Below, piece by piece: positions 34,201-46,735 of a stretch of 64,000 bases of DNA. Below the pieces are notes generated by a model, which was given only the letters and a program-made list of their open reading frames with translations, searched no databases and had not been told where the DNA came from. Position 1 is the first letter of the stretch. The number at the start of each line of letters is the position of its first letter. The position numbers were made by a program, and so were the translations under genes. The DNA comes from Cornus controversa. Lineage: Eukaryota; Streptophyta; Magnoliopsida; Cornales; Cornaceae. The stretch covers positions 90,894,533 to 90,958,532 of the forward strand of contig CM048845.1 in NCBI GenBank assembly GCA_026545225.1. The letters are read 5' to 3'.

Positions 34201-35285
34201 AGCCTCATTGAAAGCCCAAGAACCATGGAATTAACCATTATTTCATCTAAGGATCTGAAAATGATAAAAACAGAATAACACTATAAAAATACTAATATAA
34301 ACATAATTAAAGGATTAACATATGTAAATTAGAAGGACTGAATACACAACATTCTGTGCTTATCACACCCCCAAACTTACATATTGCTAGTCCCTTAGCA
34401 ATACACAACAAGAAAAATAAAACAACTTTCCTCTTTCGTGGGAAATACGATTGCATTTAGCAAATGCAACAAGCCTTTTAAACCCCTAGGCATCCCTAGT
34501 GGACGAGTGCAGTCTCGTGAGGGTTTAACAGATATGTTACCCACAAACATCAAGTGATAATAATTACACTCAATAAAATTTTCTCCATTTAATGTGCAAC
34601 TGGCAAGAATACTTTAATCAATCCACTTCAGTGAGGTTGAAAGATTCAATACTATCCAAAAATTAGAAAATTTCATTACTATTATTAACTCAGAGTGTGT
34701 GTGTGAATATAGCCTGAAAATATAATTCTCAAATTAAAAGCGACTGCAGTCCAGATTTCTTTAGAAAATTAGCTTTGATCTCAAATCTCACATATGATAT
34801 TTCACTCAAAATAAAGTACTCAGAGATTGGCTAATTTTTCACTCAGTATATATGAGAAGAATAATGTAAACAAGTGCCAATTATCTCACATATGATTCAT
34901 CTGAAGGACCGCAAATACATGAAGGAATATGTAGTCTCATGAAAGGGATATCAAACATTGAGAATTTATACCACAACATTATAGCTCAGTCATGACTGTT
35001 TTAGAACCATACCATACTTGAGATCAAATAGGGCTTTTACTAGGATGTAATGTTAGGTAAAAAGAGGATAAAAAGGTGATGGTGATATTGAAATGTGTAT
35101 TCGAGAATGCTTGGGAAAAGTTAATTCCTTAGAGCACATTGCATTCAATTTCTTCTTACTTTTGTCAATTAATTCTTTTTGTATACACTTCTTCAGCAAA
35201 TCCATACCTTCTTTTCTTCACTTTTCTTTTTTTTTTTTTTTTTATTGATCAAATCGATTCCGAAACACTTTGATAAAAGGGTTAT
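31237..35285 (+). repeat. 4-kb duplicated block, copy of about 17008-21024
   Basis: With an offset of 14262 bases it repeats, in order, the end of the A 3' LTR (31270-32270), the O pol fragment (32271-32345), the truncated C LTR (32346-32797), the full B 3' LTR (32798-34365, minus) and 920 bp of the B 3' internal region (34366-35285). By eye there are about half a dozen differences in 4 kb, including an AT-repeat length change near 31290, TA versus CG near 34016 and single transitions near 34527 and 34646. Because it crosses four unrelated elements it was copied as DNA. It ends by joining A2 in the bases TTATTG. Confidence 0.9.
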
Positions 35286-35415
35286 TGAAGGACTTAAAAG
35301 ATGGATCGTTGTTCAAAGTAAACGGGCAGCGCTTAAAAGTGTGCGTGGATGACCAATTACCACCGAATACGTGGATGTTGCCACTTTGATGGATCCCGTA
35401 TATTTTGACTCGTGA
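35286..35415 (+). pseudogene. A2 integrase C-terminal remnant
   Basis: The frame reads [24 protein letters not shown], matching the last part of integrase in A, then shifts frame by a one-base loss and ends at TGA 35413-35415. The interval 35416-35584 shows no gene. Confidence 0.8.
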
Positions 35416-35584
35416 GCCGATTCAGATGTCATGCCATAGACGTATAAGGTGGCGCGGCCATGGTAGCTATCATGCTTCCATGATGTCCCTTTAATCCAAG
35501 GTAAATTTTGTATCTAGGCAATTTAGTATCTAAGTCCCATAAATCCAAGTCCATGAAGCATAACTCAAGCTGACTATTTTTGAG

Positions 35585-35842
35585 CATCTCGATTGATCGA
35601 AGCAGAGATCTCGATCAATCGAGATTTCGATTGATCAAGATTTTGGTCTCGATTAATCAAAATAATGCAGAGAGTTTGCCAAGTCCAAAGTCCCGAGAGG
35701 TAGTATTCTTCGATAGCACATTGATAGGTCCTCGATCAATCAAAATTTTGATTAATTGAAGTGGGATCTCGATTGATCGTAGTAGGATTTTGATTGATTG
35801 AAATCTCGATTGATCGAGATGTGCATCTCGATCAATCGAGAT
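35585..35842. repeat. Palindrome cluster upstream of ORF3 promoter (A2)
   Basis: This is the A2 counterpart of 12539-12881. The clearest units are at its start (ATCTCGATTGATCGAAGC) and its end (35803-35842), again directly before a G-box and TATA box. Confidence 0.85.
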
Positions 35843-35856
35843 TGACGCGATGCCTG

Positions 35857-35881
35857 CACGTGAGCCGAATACTTATTTAAA
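35857..35881 (+). promoter_or_regulatory. Putative ORF3 promoter in A2
   Basis: CACGTG at 35857 and TTATTTAAA at 35873 lie in the same spacing as in A and are followed by a pyrimidine-rich leader and a GTAAGT donor at 36116. Position and spacing survive although the ORF behind is dead. Confidence 0.5.
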
Positions 35882-36115
35882 CCGTTGGGCTTCCCTCTCA
35901 TTTCCATAATTCTTCCCAAGACCATCCGACTTCCTTCTCTTCTCCGAGCAATCCAAAGCATCCCAGAGCACCGTCCCACACTTGATCTACCATTCCCGAC
36001 CATCCCGCGCCATTCGCCGTAGTCCGAGGTCTCCGTGAGCATGCGCACGCTCATCTCTTCGCGGCAGTGAGTTAGGTCTTCATCTTTTTGTGCCGATCAT
36101 CATCTTCACCTTGAG

Positions 36116-36394
36116 GTAAGTGATGTATGGCTATATTTTTCTTACTTTCTTGCTATTTTTGTTAGTTTCTAAACGTAATAAGCATAGATCGGTGATGTTG
36201 GGTGGAATGGTGCAATCGCTATGTTCATAATGGGATTTTACTAGTTTCGGGGGTAGGAATTCATGTATGGGTCAGATATTGCATTATTTTTGTTTCAAAT
36301 GCTTAATGTACGATTTGCAACCGCGGCCCCATCATTTCGGTTGCATCCGTTCACACTGCCTTGTTGAGAGTGAATTTTTGAATACATATGTCAG
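36116..36394 (+). other. Putative leader intron of A2 ORF3
   Basis: The donor is GAG|GTAAGT at 36116 and a possible acceptor is TATGTCAG at 36394, four bases before an ATG. It parallels the A intron. Confidence 0.4.
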
Positions 36395-36398
36395 CACC

Positions 36399-37600
36399 AT
36401 GTTCGAGTTGTGCCCGGGAGAGCCTTCCGGACTCAAAAGTTTCACCCGGAGTAGATATTCGAGCTGAGAGAGTTCGAGACACATTTCGACAGCTCGTAGG
36501 CTGTAGCAGAGCTCAAGTGGTATCGCCTTGACAGATTATGTGTGCCTCCCACTGATGTGGCACACGAGCGCTTGGTGCAGGCCTTGTACTAGAGTATAAC
36601 CTATTCCTACACCGCACCGGACACATTGGAGATGGTTGTGGGTGGTACAACGATCACTATCACGCCGAGCCAGATTGCGCAAATATTCGGCATCCCTCAC
36701 CAACAGCCTGCAGATATGGTTGACCAGGACGGTTGACCGATCTACAGGGCCGAGCTTCCAGCAAACACGATACTGTTCTCCATCGTGATGGACATGTGTG
36801 GCAGGGCGTTTACCATGCCCAGTCACAACTGCACATCCAAATCGATGTGCCCGAGTAGACTATGGTTCCTGGACATCGTTCTCATCAAGAACGCGTGTCC
36901 TCTGTAGCATGTGGCAGAGCGTAGAGGTGACCTCCTCTATTGCCTTTACGCTTTCCACACGAGCACGTGATTTTCTGTCCCATCACTGATATGGGGGCAG
37001 ATGTTCAAGATCTGGGACGACCTTGTCAACAAGAGGATGAGGCGAGCAGCGAGTTGGCGGCTTCCCTTTCCTTTCCTCGTCGCCGCTTTCTTGAGCCGTG
37101 CCAGTATACCAGTTAGTGATACTGACATTCAGTTGGCACCACCCACCCGCTTCACACCTACTCAGTGGGAGAGGGTGAGGCGACACCTGGAGTGATAGGA
37201 CCACCAGGGTGATCCCCCAGAGGATGTAGACATGGATGCCCCAGTGGAGATGGATGAGGGTGAGCCTGCAGAGGGTCAGTCTTCTGACGAGGAGATAGAG
37301 GAGGATGAGATGGATATTGTTGCAGAGCGGCATGACATCCTAGCGACTGGCTATTCCTATCTGGTAGTTGACGTTTAGCGGCTCTAGCAGGGTTTTGAGG
37401 AGCACGTCCAGGTGACGCAGAGTCAGTTGGAGGGCATTAGATCAGACATTTTATCTCTGGCACAGGGTCAGAGGGCAATTTTAGACGAGTTTCGGGCCTT
37501 CCGGCAAGACCTGCAGTTCCTGCTTGCCGGCCGAGCCTCCACCTCCACCTCTACTCCTCCCACCGAGCCACCACCACCACCATCACCCGCCCTCGAGTAG
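36399..37600 (+). pseudogene. ORF3 of A2, decayed
   Basis: It is homologous to ORF3 of A but with many stops and shifts; the start is deleted up to the CPGEPS/VPGRAF region. Recognisable pieces include LCVPPTDVAHERLVQ, HNCTSKSMCPS and WRLPFPFLVAAFLSRASIPV (37040-37110), then the acidic stretch and the end piece QAQRAILDEFRAFRQDLQFL-like at about 37440-37530. Unlike A, it keeps the original C-terminus: a Ser/Thr/Pro-rich tail (TEPPPPPSPALE) to TAG at 37598. It is GC-rich like its A counterpart. Confidence 0.85.
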
Positions 37601-38742
37601 CTTTATCTATTTGCACTTTCTGTTTTACCTTTTTGTATTTTTCTTTCTTTATTTTTGCTAGGCCATGTTGGCCAAGTTAGTTTTTGTGTATTCCACATCC
37701 ATGTACCCTTTGTACTGAAACTTATGTTCACATATATGGAATACACTTCTCCTTTCTTTTATTCCATGTGTTATATTTTCTGTCTTTATTTTTACTTTCT
37801 GCCCATATCTCTACTCTCTATACTTTGACTATATATGTAGTACCACTACCTAATTGTTATATGCGATTCAGTTGATGATTTTTGTTTATTACTGCCTGGT
37901 TTAAATTCCCAATACTGTTGAGATTGCTTCAACGTAGTATGACGTTAATAAAGAAAGACAGCCCCTTTGCATGCTATACGTTAGTGTGCCTGGATAGTCA
38001 ATATCTTATCGCATAGACCTCTTAGTCAATTGGGAAACACCAGTTCAGAGCCTTGGATATGTAGTGATCTTGGCATTGTCCGTTTGTGCATAATTCTTTT
38101 TTTATTTTTTTTTATCTACTTTTTGTTCCATTTAATGCTTGTGGTATCTAGTTGGTGTTTCGTGTAGGTTTTTCTCATTTACAGGATGACCGCCCGTATT
38201 GGAATGCCATTTTTGTCGCGTTCTGCAATCCCGGTAAATTCTTTCCTTGTTCTTCTTGTCCAAACATTGAGGACAATGTTGCATCTAAGTTTGGGGGTGC
38301 GGTATGCTATACCACTTGCATATGCATGCAATGTTCAGTCTTTGTATTGATTGTCATTGTAGAGCAAGTTTCTTTTCTTAATATTTTTGCATACTTGCTA
38401 TGATGTCTTGCTTTTTAAAGGAAGATCATTCGAATAAATGTTTGAGGTAAATGCAGCAGGTAGTTAAGAACTTTAACATTGTAAATACCCGCACTTTTGC
38501 AAGCTATATAATAGGCTAGAACGGTCTATATTTTTGTCCAAATATGAACACGTATAGTTCTTGTCCTAAATTTGTCCTTAACCGCACAAATTCGCACACA
38601 TGCATTTTAAACTGTGGGGTATAAGTCTGATGAAGAATTTTGTAAATTTCTGTTTTTATTCGAACAACTTAAAGAATAAGTCCTTCCGGTTATTGTAAAA
38701 AAAAAAAAAAAACACATTATAAAATAAATGCAATAAGCCTTC
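37601..38742 (+). other. A2 3' non-coding region, first part
   Basis: It carries the conserved block (37889-38010) and the inverted repeat plus purine-tract-like motif (38264-38299). An A-run at 38697-38712 lies near its end. No gene is seen. Confidence 0.7.
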
Positions 38743-40174
38743 TGATAGGCATTGAATGTTACGCATTCTAACCTCTTAATTTATGTATTTTATTCTCTTA
38801 GTGATAGATTATTTTATTATTTTACTTCGTTTTAGTGTTTTTTGTATTTTCAGGACCTTAATGATTATTTCAGTTAAAACCGTGATTTTGGGCTTTTAAA
38901 GAAGACATCCAAGATGGTTAGATGAAGCCTACTTCAAGGAGATCCATTCAAACATTTATTTCAACTCAAATCAGCCCAAGAAAGAGGTCCAAGAGAATTA
39001 CAGCAGCTTAAGAAGGTTTCGGGCCTGAAGCCCAAATCTGCGCATAATACAGTCTTAATCCCGTTTTGGAAAATGGACCAGAAGTATTATTTTCGAGCCT
39101 CAAATCGACATAATTCTCATGTGAGGTTGAACGAAATTTGATTCTGCACACTATTGTATTTCACGAAAATTCCGTGAATCGGACTTCTAGTGGGTCAAAA
39201 GTTGGGCCGAAGTCAGCAGGAAAAACCCACCTGATTAGTGCTGCGGGAAACCCTAATTTATTCCTAATTGGATTAGAACTTTGATGTATTCTCTTGGCTA
39301 TTTAAAGTGACAAATTAGGGCTGTATGGAAGAGGCTTGGCAGCAGCTTGGAAGAGCTTTTGGAATAGAGAATCATTGCAGAACAAGGCGTATCATGAGCG
39401 GCTAGTTCAGCCACCAGGGTTTTGATGGAACCCTAACTAAACATCACTGGTTTGATTGTTCTAATTATTGGGGATTTTTGTATTCATTCATAGATTGTGT
39501 AATTTAGAGGATTCTTATAGAATTGAGCAATAAAAGTCTTATAAATTCAGTTTCAATTATTTCTTATCTTGTTTTAGATACTTGATTGTTGTTATTAAAC
39601 TCGTCCCTCTTGTTTTCTGTGATCATGAGAGTGATTATTACACAATGGTTTTCACTGAATATATCATTAAAAGCTTTGATGGATTATGCCTAGAGAAGAT
39701 GAACCATACTGCACCCTAGATTAGAGTAGTTAGGCAGATGGCCCATGCCAATCGAAGATAGTCCATGACTTAGCCTTAATTATATGTTATCTTCTTGACG
39801 GATGAAGGTGAGTTTGTAGCCACTGACACCACTTGTCCATGATATGATGCCCCATAGTTAGTTTAATTGACCATTGATTGTGAAGTTAGTGGTGAAATCA
39901 ATTACCCTAGACTTATCTTATATTCTCTACACTCCTTAGTTTTTATTTCTTTTGTTCAATTGTTTCATTAGTTAATTTAGAATTAAAAATTAGAATTTAT
40001 TTCTTTTAAATTTAATTAGAATTAATTCTGTATATCCAACTTAGTCAGACCACAGTCCTTGAGGTTAGACATCCCTTCCTTTCGATAGCCCTATTCTGCA
40101 AGGAATTCGTTCTATTGCGAAGTGTGGTAATTTTTAATTGATATACTTTTTGCATCACACTCACACACGAATCA
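38743..40174 (+). mobile_element. Solo LTR E2
   Basis: The element has 1432 bp, TGATAGGCATTG to CACGAATCA, with perfect target duplication CCTTC (38738-38742 and 40175-40179). Element A has the uninterrupted site (AATAAGCCTTCTCACTC at 15913), a natural empty-site control. There is no coding content. Confidence 0.92.
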
Positions 40175-40820
40175 CCTTCTCACTCAATAAACCGGATCTC
40201 TATGCCTCAAAGCAGGGAGTATTCGCGTATCAGTGTGTAAGGTTGAGCAATAAGAAGCGGGTGGCTTGCTTATGCTCATCGCCTTGCAAGCTTGGTTATT
40301 AAGTCCGAGGGGTGTTTCTTCACCTAATGCCCTAAAACCAATTGTTTTGGGAGTCATTGGCCCAATGCCGCTACATGGGCTTGCAAGAAAGAAAAAAGAG
40401 CTAAGCATTGCACGGTCTTCCGCGCATGAGCAATCATGAATGTTTTGTGATAATGAACAACAGTGTCGAACCGTCTCAATGAGTTTTTCTTTTAAAAGCA
40501 GATTTGTTCTTATTCTTCTCTAAATATGACAAAGTCACGCACTAGAATGCATGTTCACTTTTCAAAGAGGATTTTGGGGTCGGAATCGGTATGTTTGTTC
40601 GGACTGGCCATTATGTGGGGACCGTCGTTTATCTATAGCTTGTGAAAGTCCATTTTTGCTAATGACTGCATAGTTCTGTAATACTTGTTGCATTTGCCAA
40701 ATGTGAAATGAATGGATGATCGCCCTTTATCTAGTTGATGACTGAGCATGATTAAATTTTTGTATAAGATAGTTAATTTCATTTTTGTAATATTGCATTG
40801 CTAAGGGACTAGCAATATGT
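40175..40820 (+). other. A2 3' non-coding region, second part
   Basis: This is collinear with 15918-16568 of element A. No gene is seen; the small minus ORF here is shared with A but lacks any domain. Confidence 0.65.
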
Positions 40821-40833
40821 AAGTTTGGGGGTG
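40821..40833 (+). other. Polypurine tract of A2
   Basis: AAGTTTGGGGGTG abuts the LTR and is identical to the tracts in A and B. Confidence 0.85.
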
Positions 40834-42251
40834 TGATAAGTGTTCAATTCTATGCATTTGAACCCTCTTTATTGCATATGTTAGTCCCGTTTCTACGTTT
40901 ACCGAGATATGTTTATGGTATTTTTGTGTTTTTGATGTATTGCAGGTCTTGTAGTAAAAGGAGCAAAATTTGAGGCTTTTTGCAGCTGAAGAGAAAAGTC
41001 AGAATTACAGCCAAGGCATCTCAATCAATCGAGATGTTGATCTCGATCAATCGAGATCTCGATTGATCGAGATCTTACTTCGATTGATCGAAATCTCGAT
41101 CAATCGAGATTCAATCTCGATTGATCGAGATTCTGCAGAGCCACTTGCCCACTTGCTCACCTGCTCTCCCACTTGCAACAAAATCCCCCTTTTTGCACGA
41201 CTTAGAGGGATTGTCTGACTTAAACAAGACCTTTGGGGACCTTCTTGATATAGTTGGTATATATATTGATATATATATATATATGGTGGGCCCCAAGGTT
41301 GAAAAGGAGGCCATAAAGCACAAAAAGAGGCCATTTCTCACAGATCTCTCACACACATCAGAATATACAAGGAGATACATTTGGGAGAGGAGAAGAAGGA
41401 GCTAAACCAGACCTTGAAGCTCCATTTTCTTCACCAATGGAAGAGTGCAAGGCAGCCATGAGCAACTAACTTCTCTACTAGGGTGTTGGTGAAACCCCTA
41501 GCCATGTAAACTTGTTCATTTTTGTAGCATTTTGGGATTTGTAATTAAATGTTGATTATCTAGTCTAGTGACAATGTACACTTATACATTTGTTATATAT
41601 ATTCATTTGAAGTGGAGTTTATTCTTGTCTTAGAGTAGATTTTGTCATATGAATGCACAACATTTGCATAATCCACAAGAAATGCAAATGATGGCTAGGT
41701 AATGGTACTTTAAATAAATGTGTAGTGCTTGCTTGTATAAACCATGCCAAGATAAGGTAGTTTGGATGCATGTAGGTTCACTTAGAGAGTAGGGTAATTA
41801 GGTAGTTAGTTAGGTTGAAGAGCTATGCTTGTTGAAGATGGATTATGATAGGTTGACACACACATTAATCTTTTGATATGTCATTGAGGTCACAAGCCTA
41901 ATGACATTGTTAGGCATCTAATTTATGAATCCCAAGCTTGCTACACTTATGAACATGTGAATGGCTAGTGGTGGAAACCACTCCTAGTTCTCTCTCCCAA
42001 CCTTTACTCTTTAAATTTATTGTCATTACATTCATGCAATAGTTTTATAAACAAAACTCAAAAACCTTGTTTTTAGGATTAAAGTGGAAGTAATCTTTCT
42101 TTAAGACAATTACGACTAGTCCTCGTGGGATCGATACCCTCTATATAGAACCGTATCTACAAAGATTTGTGCTCTTGCGAGTGGTTAAATTATATTTTGA
42201 TAAAAGGAGCAAAAATAAGCTTACAATATAATTCAAGTTCCAACCACATCA
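40834..42251 (+). mobile_element. 3' LTR of A2 (family C)
   Basis: It runs from TGATAAGTGTTC to CCAACCACATCA, with a palindrome cluster at 41018-41131 and a TATA-like AT tract near 41258-41284. It is clearly related to LTR A but a distinct subfamily. The right flank begins GTCAG; the matching left flank is lost, so no target duplication can be confirmed. Confidence 0.88.
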
Positions 42252-42439
42252 GTCAGAAGTACTGGTAGCAGACTGGAGGTGATGGGAAGAGAGAGTTTAT
42301 AGAGAAATACTGCGTCTTTCAAGTAGGGAGTAGTTTGGTCTTTTCACCTGGGTTTTATTTGCAGCAAAAATAGAGGATGCATGGGAAAGAAAATTCATTC
42401 CTATATGAATATCTTTTGATCTTTAAAAGGTATTTGTGA
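42252..42439. other. Unassigned sequence
   Basis: I recognise nothing here. It could be the upstream part of copia element G or the tail of the older target. Confidence 0.4.
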
Positions 42440-43060
42440 TGATTATGTTTTGATTGAATACCTATCAACGATCCAACAAAGGCCTTTGCCCTACTAACCG
42501 GACTTGGTCCAGAGTATGAATATTTTGTTACAACAATGCTAAAGCCTCCAACATCAACGTTTAGTGAAGTGGTTCCACTACTTCAATCTCACGAAAACAT
42601 TAGTATCCTTCATGTAAACAACAACTATGGGAGTGCGAATCACAATATGGCATTTATAGGCTAACGACAAAACTTCAACAAAATCAACCAAGGTCGAGAC
42701 AAGCCAAGTTCCTTCAACTCAAGATATGTAATGGGCAATCTAATCCTGGAAGAGAAAATTTCGATTGCCAAAATTCAGAATATACAACCCAAAACAAAAA
42801 ATAAATAGATGAGATGTGTCAAATATGTCATAAACCTAATCACACTACATTCGTTGTTGGCATAGGTTTAATCAAGCGACGATGTTCTCGAGGAATTGGC
42901 AGCCCTTACAATCTTCGACAATCAAGATCAAGCTTGAGTGCACACACGACTCATGACCTTAGTAAATTACACTCATCATCTAGTTACTTTGGACATGTCA
43001 AAATCATGATTGGTTAATGGAGATGTATTAAAGATCACATCTTTAATACTCCCACTTTAT
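42440..43060 (+). pseudogene. Ty1/copia element G: gag and start of protease
   Basis: The frame reads ALLTGLGPEYEYFVTTMLKPP (about 42495-42557), typical of copia gag (UBN2 type), then LQSHENISILHVNNN. A degraded zinc knuckle CQICHKPNHTTF lies at 42817-42852. The ORF 42814-43017 then reads [20 protein letters not shown] with GNGDVLKIT in the next frame, which matches the copia protease region before the pre-integrase domain. Frames shift several times, so it is dead. The element resumes at 60513. Confidence 0.75.
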
Positions 43061-43195
43061 TCTATGAATTTAGAAAAATTCATAGAATTAGAAGACCTCC
43101 TCTTTTTGGAGGAAATGATAAAGGAATACTTGGAGATACATCTACAAAAGCTTCATATAGGAATCCACAAAGAAACGATCCAATTAATCAAGATA
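43061..43195 (+). pseudogene. cemA: Plastid-derived cemA fragment, first part
   Basis: The frame [20 protein letters not shown] to [14 protein letters not shown] is the middle of the chloroplast envelope membrane protein CemA. In plastids cemA lies just upstream of petA, and petA is found further on in the same orientation, so this is nuclear plastid DNA (NUPT). The N-terminal third is missing; the join to the copia sequence is near 43060-43070. Element D inserted inside the codons for Ile-His and duplicated AGATA. Confidence 0.88.
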
Positions 43196-45886
43196 TGTCA
43201 CGCCCCGAAATTAGGACCACCGGGACTCCCCCAGACCGACCTCGAATCTCGAGTGTGAACCCATTCACTCAACCCCATGAACTATCTCAAGCATACTCAT
43301 GCGATAGTATCAAGGTTTTATACCATGCCATAACGCCCCGATTTCCCCACTCTCGGAAGACCGGAGGTTAACTGTCCATTTAAATCCAGTGAACCCTCAT
43401 TACACTCATTTACAGTAGAAGCTTAACTTATTTGTTGCATATAAATTCACACAACACTACCTCAACCAATCCTCATGGGCCCTACATCGAATTGCACACT
43501 TTAGAGAACATTTACTTGTCCACACCTTTGAGAATCACTCACTTTCGAGCCTCAAAACTTTCTGTATTTGGAATCTAAAACTGAGGCTTATACCATTGGA
43601 TAGAGAATTTAAAAATACTCAAGTTCAAAAAAGACCACACTCAATTCTGATCTAGAACGAAGAAATTACGTCGAAACGAAGTTTTGGAAAAAGTTGTGAA
43701 TAGTAATCTCGATTGATCGAGATGGGATCTCGATTGATCGAGATTAAATCTCGATTAATCGAAATTCTATCGAGATTTTCACACTTTCGGGACCCCAGAC
43801 CTGCAATATCTCGATTGATCGAAAATGGGACTTCGATTGATCGAAATTCCTCTTTTCTGGACTCTAAAAATCACCATAAATCATCACCCATTCGATCAAT
43901 CGAAATGGGGACTTCGATTGATCGAAATGGGCATCTCGATTGATCGAGATTAAATCTCGATTGATCAAAATGCACCTCCTGGGACTTCCAACAGCCCTAT
44001 ATATGATCCATTTGAATTCCAATCTCAACCAAACTACTTTGGATCATTCATAAAACATGTAAATCTTCCCCCAATGATATAATATCATACTCACACATCA
44101 ACCTACACATTTGAATCTCAAATCTTGTAAAATCATAGAAAACTCATCCTAAATTCTCAATGCACATAAAATTCAAGTGCATAAACCATCCTCATTTTTC
44201 CAAAGATCATATTCATCAACTCATACATACAACCTAACTCACACACCGAAATCCTACAATCGTGATTCCAATATAAATCCACTCTTCAAAACCTTCATAT
44301 CCAAGAGTTCAAGATATAAAAGACAAAAAAGGATACATTCATCCATTTAAGCTCCAATTTCATATAAAATCCATGAAACCATACACATAAGGATTCAAAT
44401 GAATATACAAATTACATATACCGTGAATGTAACTATAAATCAACATAATCCACATGCCACATGCCGGCATGGATAGCCAAAAACATAATCCATACGTATA
44501 TCTCAAAAGATCCCCAAAATGCACCAAAATGCTCCAAGTAAGGAAGCAAGCTCTTTTCATCCATTCTCGGCTTCTTACCTGAAAAAAAATGTTTGGGGGA
44601 GCGGGGTGAGCAACACTGCGGCTTAGTAGAGATGCCCCTCCCCTCCTAGGTGCCGACCCGACACCGACCTACATGTCCCTCACTACATGGCATATAAAAT
44701 GCTTTCATGCACACGACAACATACAATTCAAGTATGAATGCACTCACTCGTATATCATGTTTTTTTCAATGCATATCATTGCTATAACAAGCCTAGCATG
44801 CATTCTAACATTCAAAACAACACAAGGTCACATATATGTCATAAGGCATGCATATCACTCTCATATGCCTACAAACCACAACCTAGCATATTTTTGATCA
44901 TGCTTCAACAATGCACACTCTTGCTATAAAATAACCTAGCATGCATTTAACATTTATACACACACACAACCAACATATAATCATATGATTTCACCCCAAA
45001 ATACACATAACCTACATATGCATATAATACACAATATAGCTAATCATGCTCTCATTTTGCACACTTTGCACATATTCAACCCACACATCATATATTCATT
45101 AAGATGGATCTATCTAGCATGCATAATCACAAGGGAAGAAGAAATATAAAAATTCAACCCCTTGCCCATCTCTCTCACATACAAACTCAACCGAAAACCT
45201 TTCCGAACCACCCGAAACCCTAGAATCGACAACTAGAAGAGAAGAAACACCCCTGCCTCAAGATTGAAGACCTTCCAAGCACTTATCCAAATTTCCAGTA
45301 GGTTCCACCTTGCCGAAACACGAGTTTGTTCAGTTCAAACCGAAGCCCTAGCCATCCCCTACACACTTTCCTTCTTCGGCGAATCACGAATCCAAGCCGA
45401 ATGCACCCGAAATGTAGAGAGAAGGTGGAGGGATGAAGAGGGAAATGTTTAGAGAGAGAGGGAACCATGAGAAATGAGATCTCAGATCTCCCTGGGATAT
45501 TTATTCCAGTCCTAGGGGCACGAAATGACAGTTTTGCCCCCGGGCCACTTAATGTACCTTCCCGACCTCCGAATTAATTCTCGATAACTCCGTTGGACTC
45601 GAAATCACTTCCTTAACACTCTAAATATTTCGTTTAGTCCATAGCCAAAAATAAATATTTTTAAAAATTTTTCGGATTTCCCGGGCCCACTTAAGTCGCA
45701 TCCCGGCCCCGGTTTGACCAAAAAGTCAAACTTCTCCAAATTTTTTGAAAACTTTCAAAAACCTCATAACATGTTTCCAAACATGTTTTTCACTCTCGAA
45801 ACATCCAAAACATCATTCGAAACACATTTATAGCGAAAATGATGAAAATTTTTGAAAACCGGTCAAATTTGGTTCCGGTCTCTACA
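43196..45886 (-). mobile_element. 3' LTR of element D
   Basis: On the plus strand it runs from TGTCACGCCCCGAAATTAGG to GGTCTCTACA. It contains a palindrome cluster at 43706-43969 followed by CTATATATGATCC on the plus strand. Small ORFs in it (44360-44560, 44673-44897, 45264-45452) recur in the other LTR and have no known domain. Confidence 0.9.
43706..43969. repeat. Palindrome cluster in element D LTR
   Basis: About eight units of ATCTCGATTGATCGAGAT-type sequence occur here, some with CGAAAT ends, of the same type as in the LTRs of A and A2. The right LTR has the same cluster at 54010-54274. Confidence 0.9.
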
Positions 45887-45901
45887 ACCTCCCCACCTTT
45901 A
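45887..45901 (-). other. Polypurine tract of element D
   Basis: The reverse complement reads TAAAGGTGGGGAGGT and abuts the LTR. Confidence 0.8.
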
Positions 45902-46735
45902 AAGAATTTCGTCCATGAAATTAGCATCATACTCTAAATTGTAAGAGCGTTGTCACTAAACCTTAAGTGACGTTCCCTATCTTCCTTCTATCGTAGGAAA
46001 TAATCATAACTCGCCGGTATCCAACACGCGGTTTCCATTCTGTAACCAAAAAGGTTCTTGGTTATCACATCACATTACCTTGTGCCACATTTCACAAAAT
46101 ATCAAACTATTGGCATATCTCAAACGATGTCCAAATATCTCGAAGACTATAGTGCCATCATCTACTGTAACTGACACAACCATAAATTATCTCCGAAACC
46201 AAGTTTAGGAAGATCAAAACTATAACCAATTTACTTTCCAACCTACCCACTTTTCAATTAGTGAAAGTATGCATAGGCATCCCTTTCTAGTAATTCACCC
46301 TCCTTGAATCACAATTCTCAAAGTTCTCACACCAGACAATACCATGTTCACAATCCAAACTTACACATTTCATCTATGATCTGAGGCCAATGTTTGTTAA
46401 GGATTGATAACTCAATCTTAGGCTGGTTCGATCACCTTTCTCCAAAACTCATGAAATCTTTACTCCCGAAGTCTCATAATGAATCCTTGGATCCTTTCAA
46501 TTTCACTGGTACCACAAGGTACGGTTCACAAGTAACAAAAATCTGTAAAAATCCCTATCATCCATGTCATGATCCAGTCATGTCCCAAAACTAATCAAAT
46601 CACATATGACAATCGAAACTCAATCTCTCAGGGTCACACCACCCACAATGATACATCCATAGACTAAATTGTCTCTCATGATGAAAATCTCGCATCAACA
46701 AGTGTGTCATTAGACAAAGCTACATCTCGATGACA
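45902..46735 (-). other. Non-coding interior of D, 3' side
   Basis: No pol motif was found in any frame examined. Degenerate units related to the tandem array begin near 46690. Confidence 0.6.

Larger units (their letters stand above)
35286..42251 (+). mobile_element. Element A2: 5'-truncated sister of A with family C LTR
   Basis: It keeps the integrase tail, palindrome cluster, promoter, decayed ORF3, 3' non-coding region (with solo LTR E2 inside), polypurine tract and a 1418-bp 3' LTR. It is collinear with element A from about 12243 to the end. The 5' part has been replaced by the duplicated block. Confidence 0.88.
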
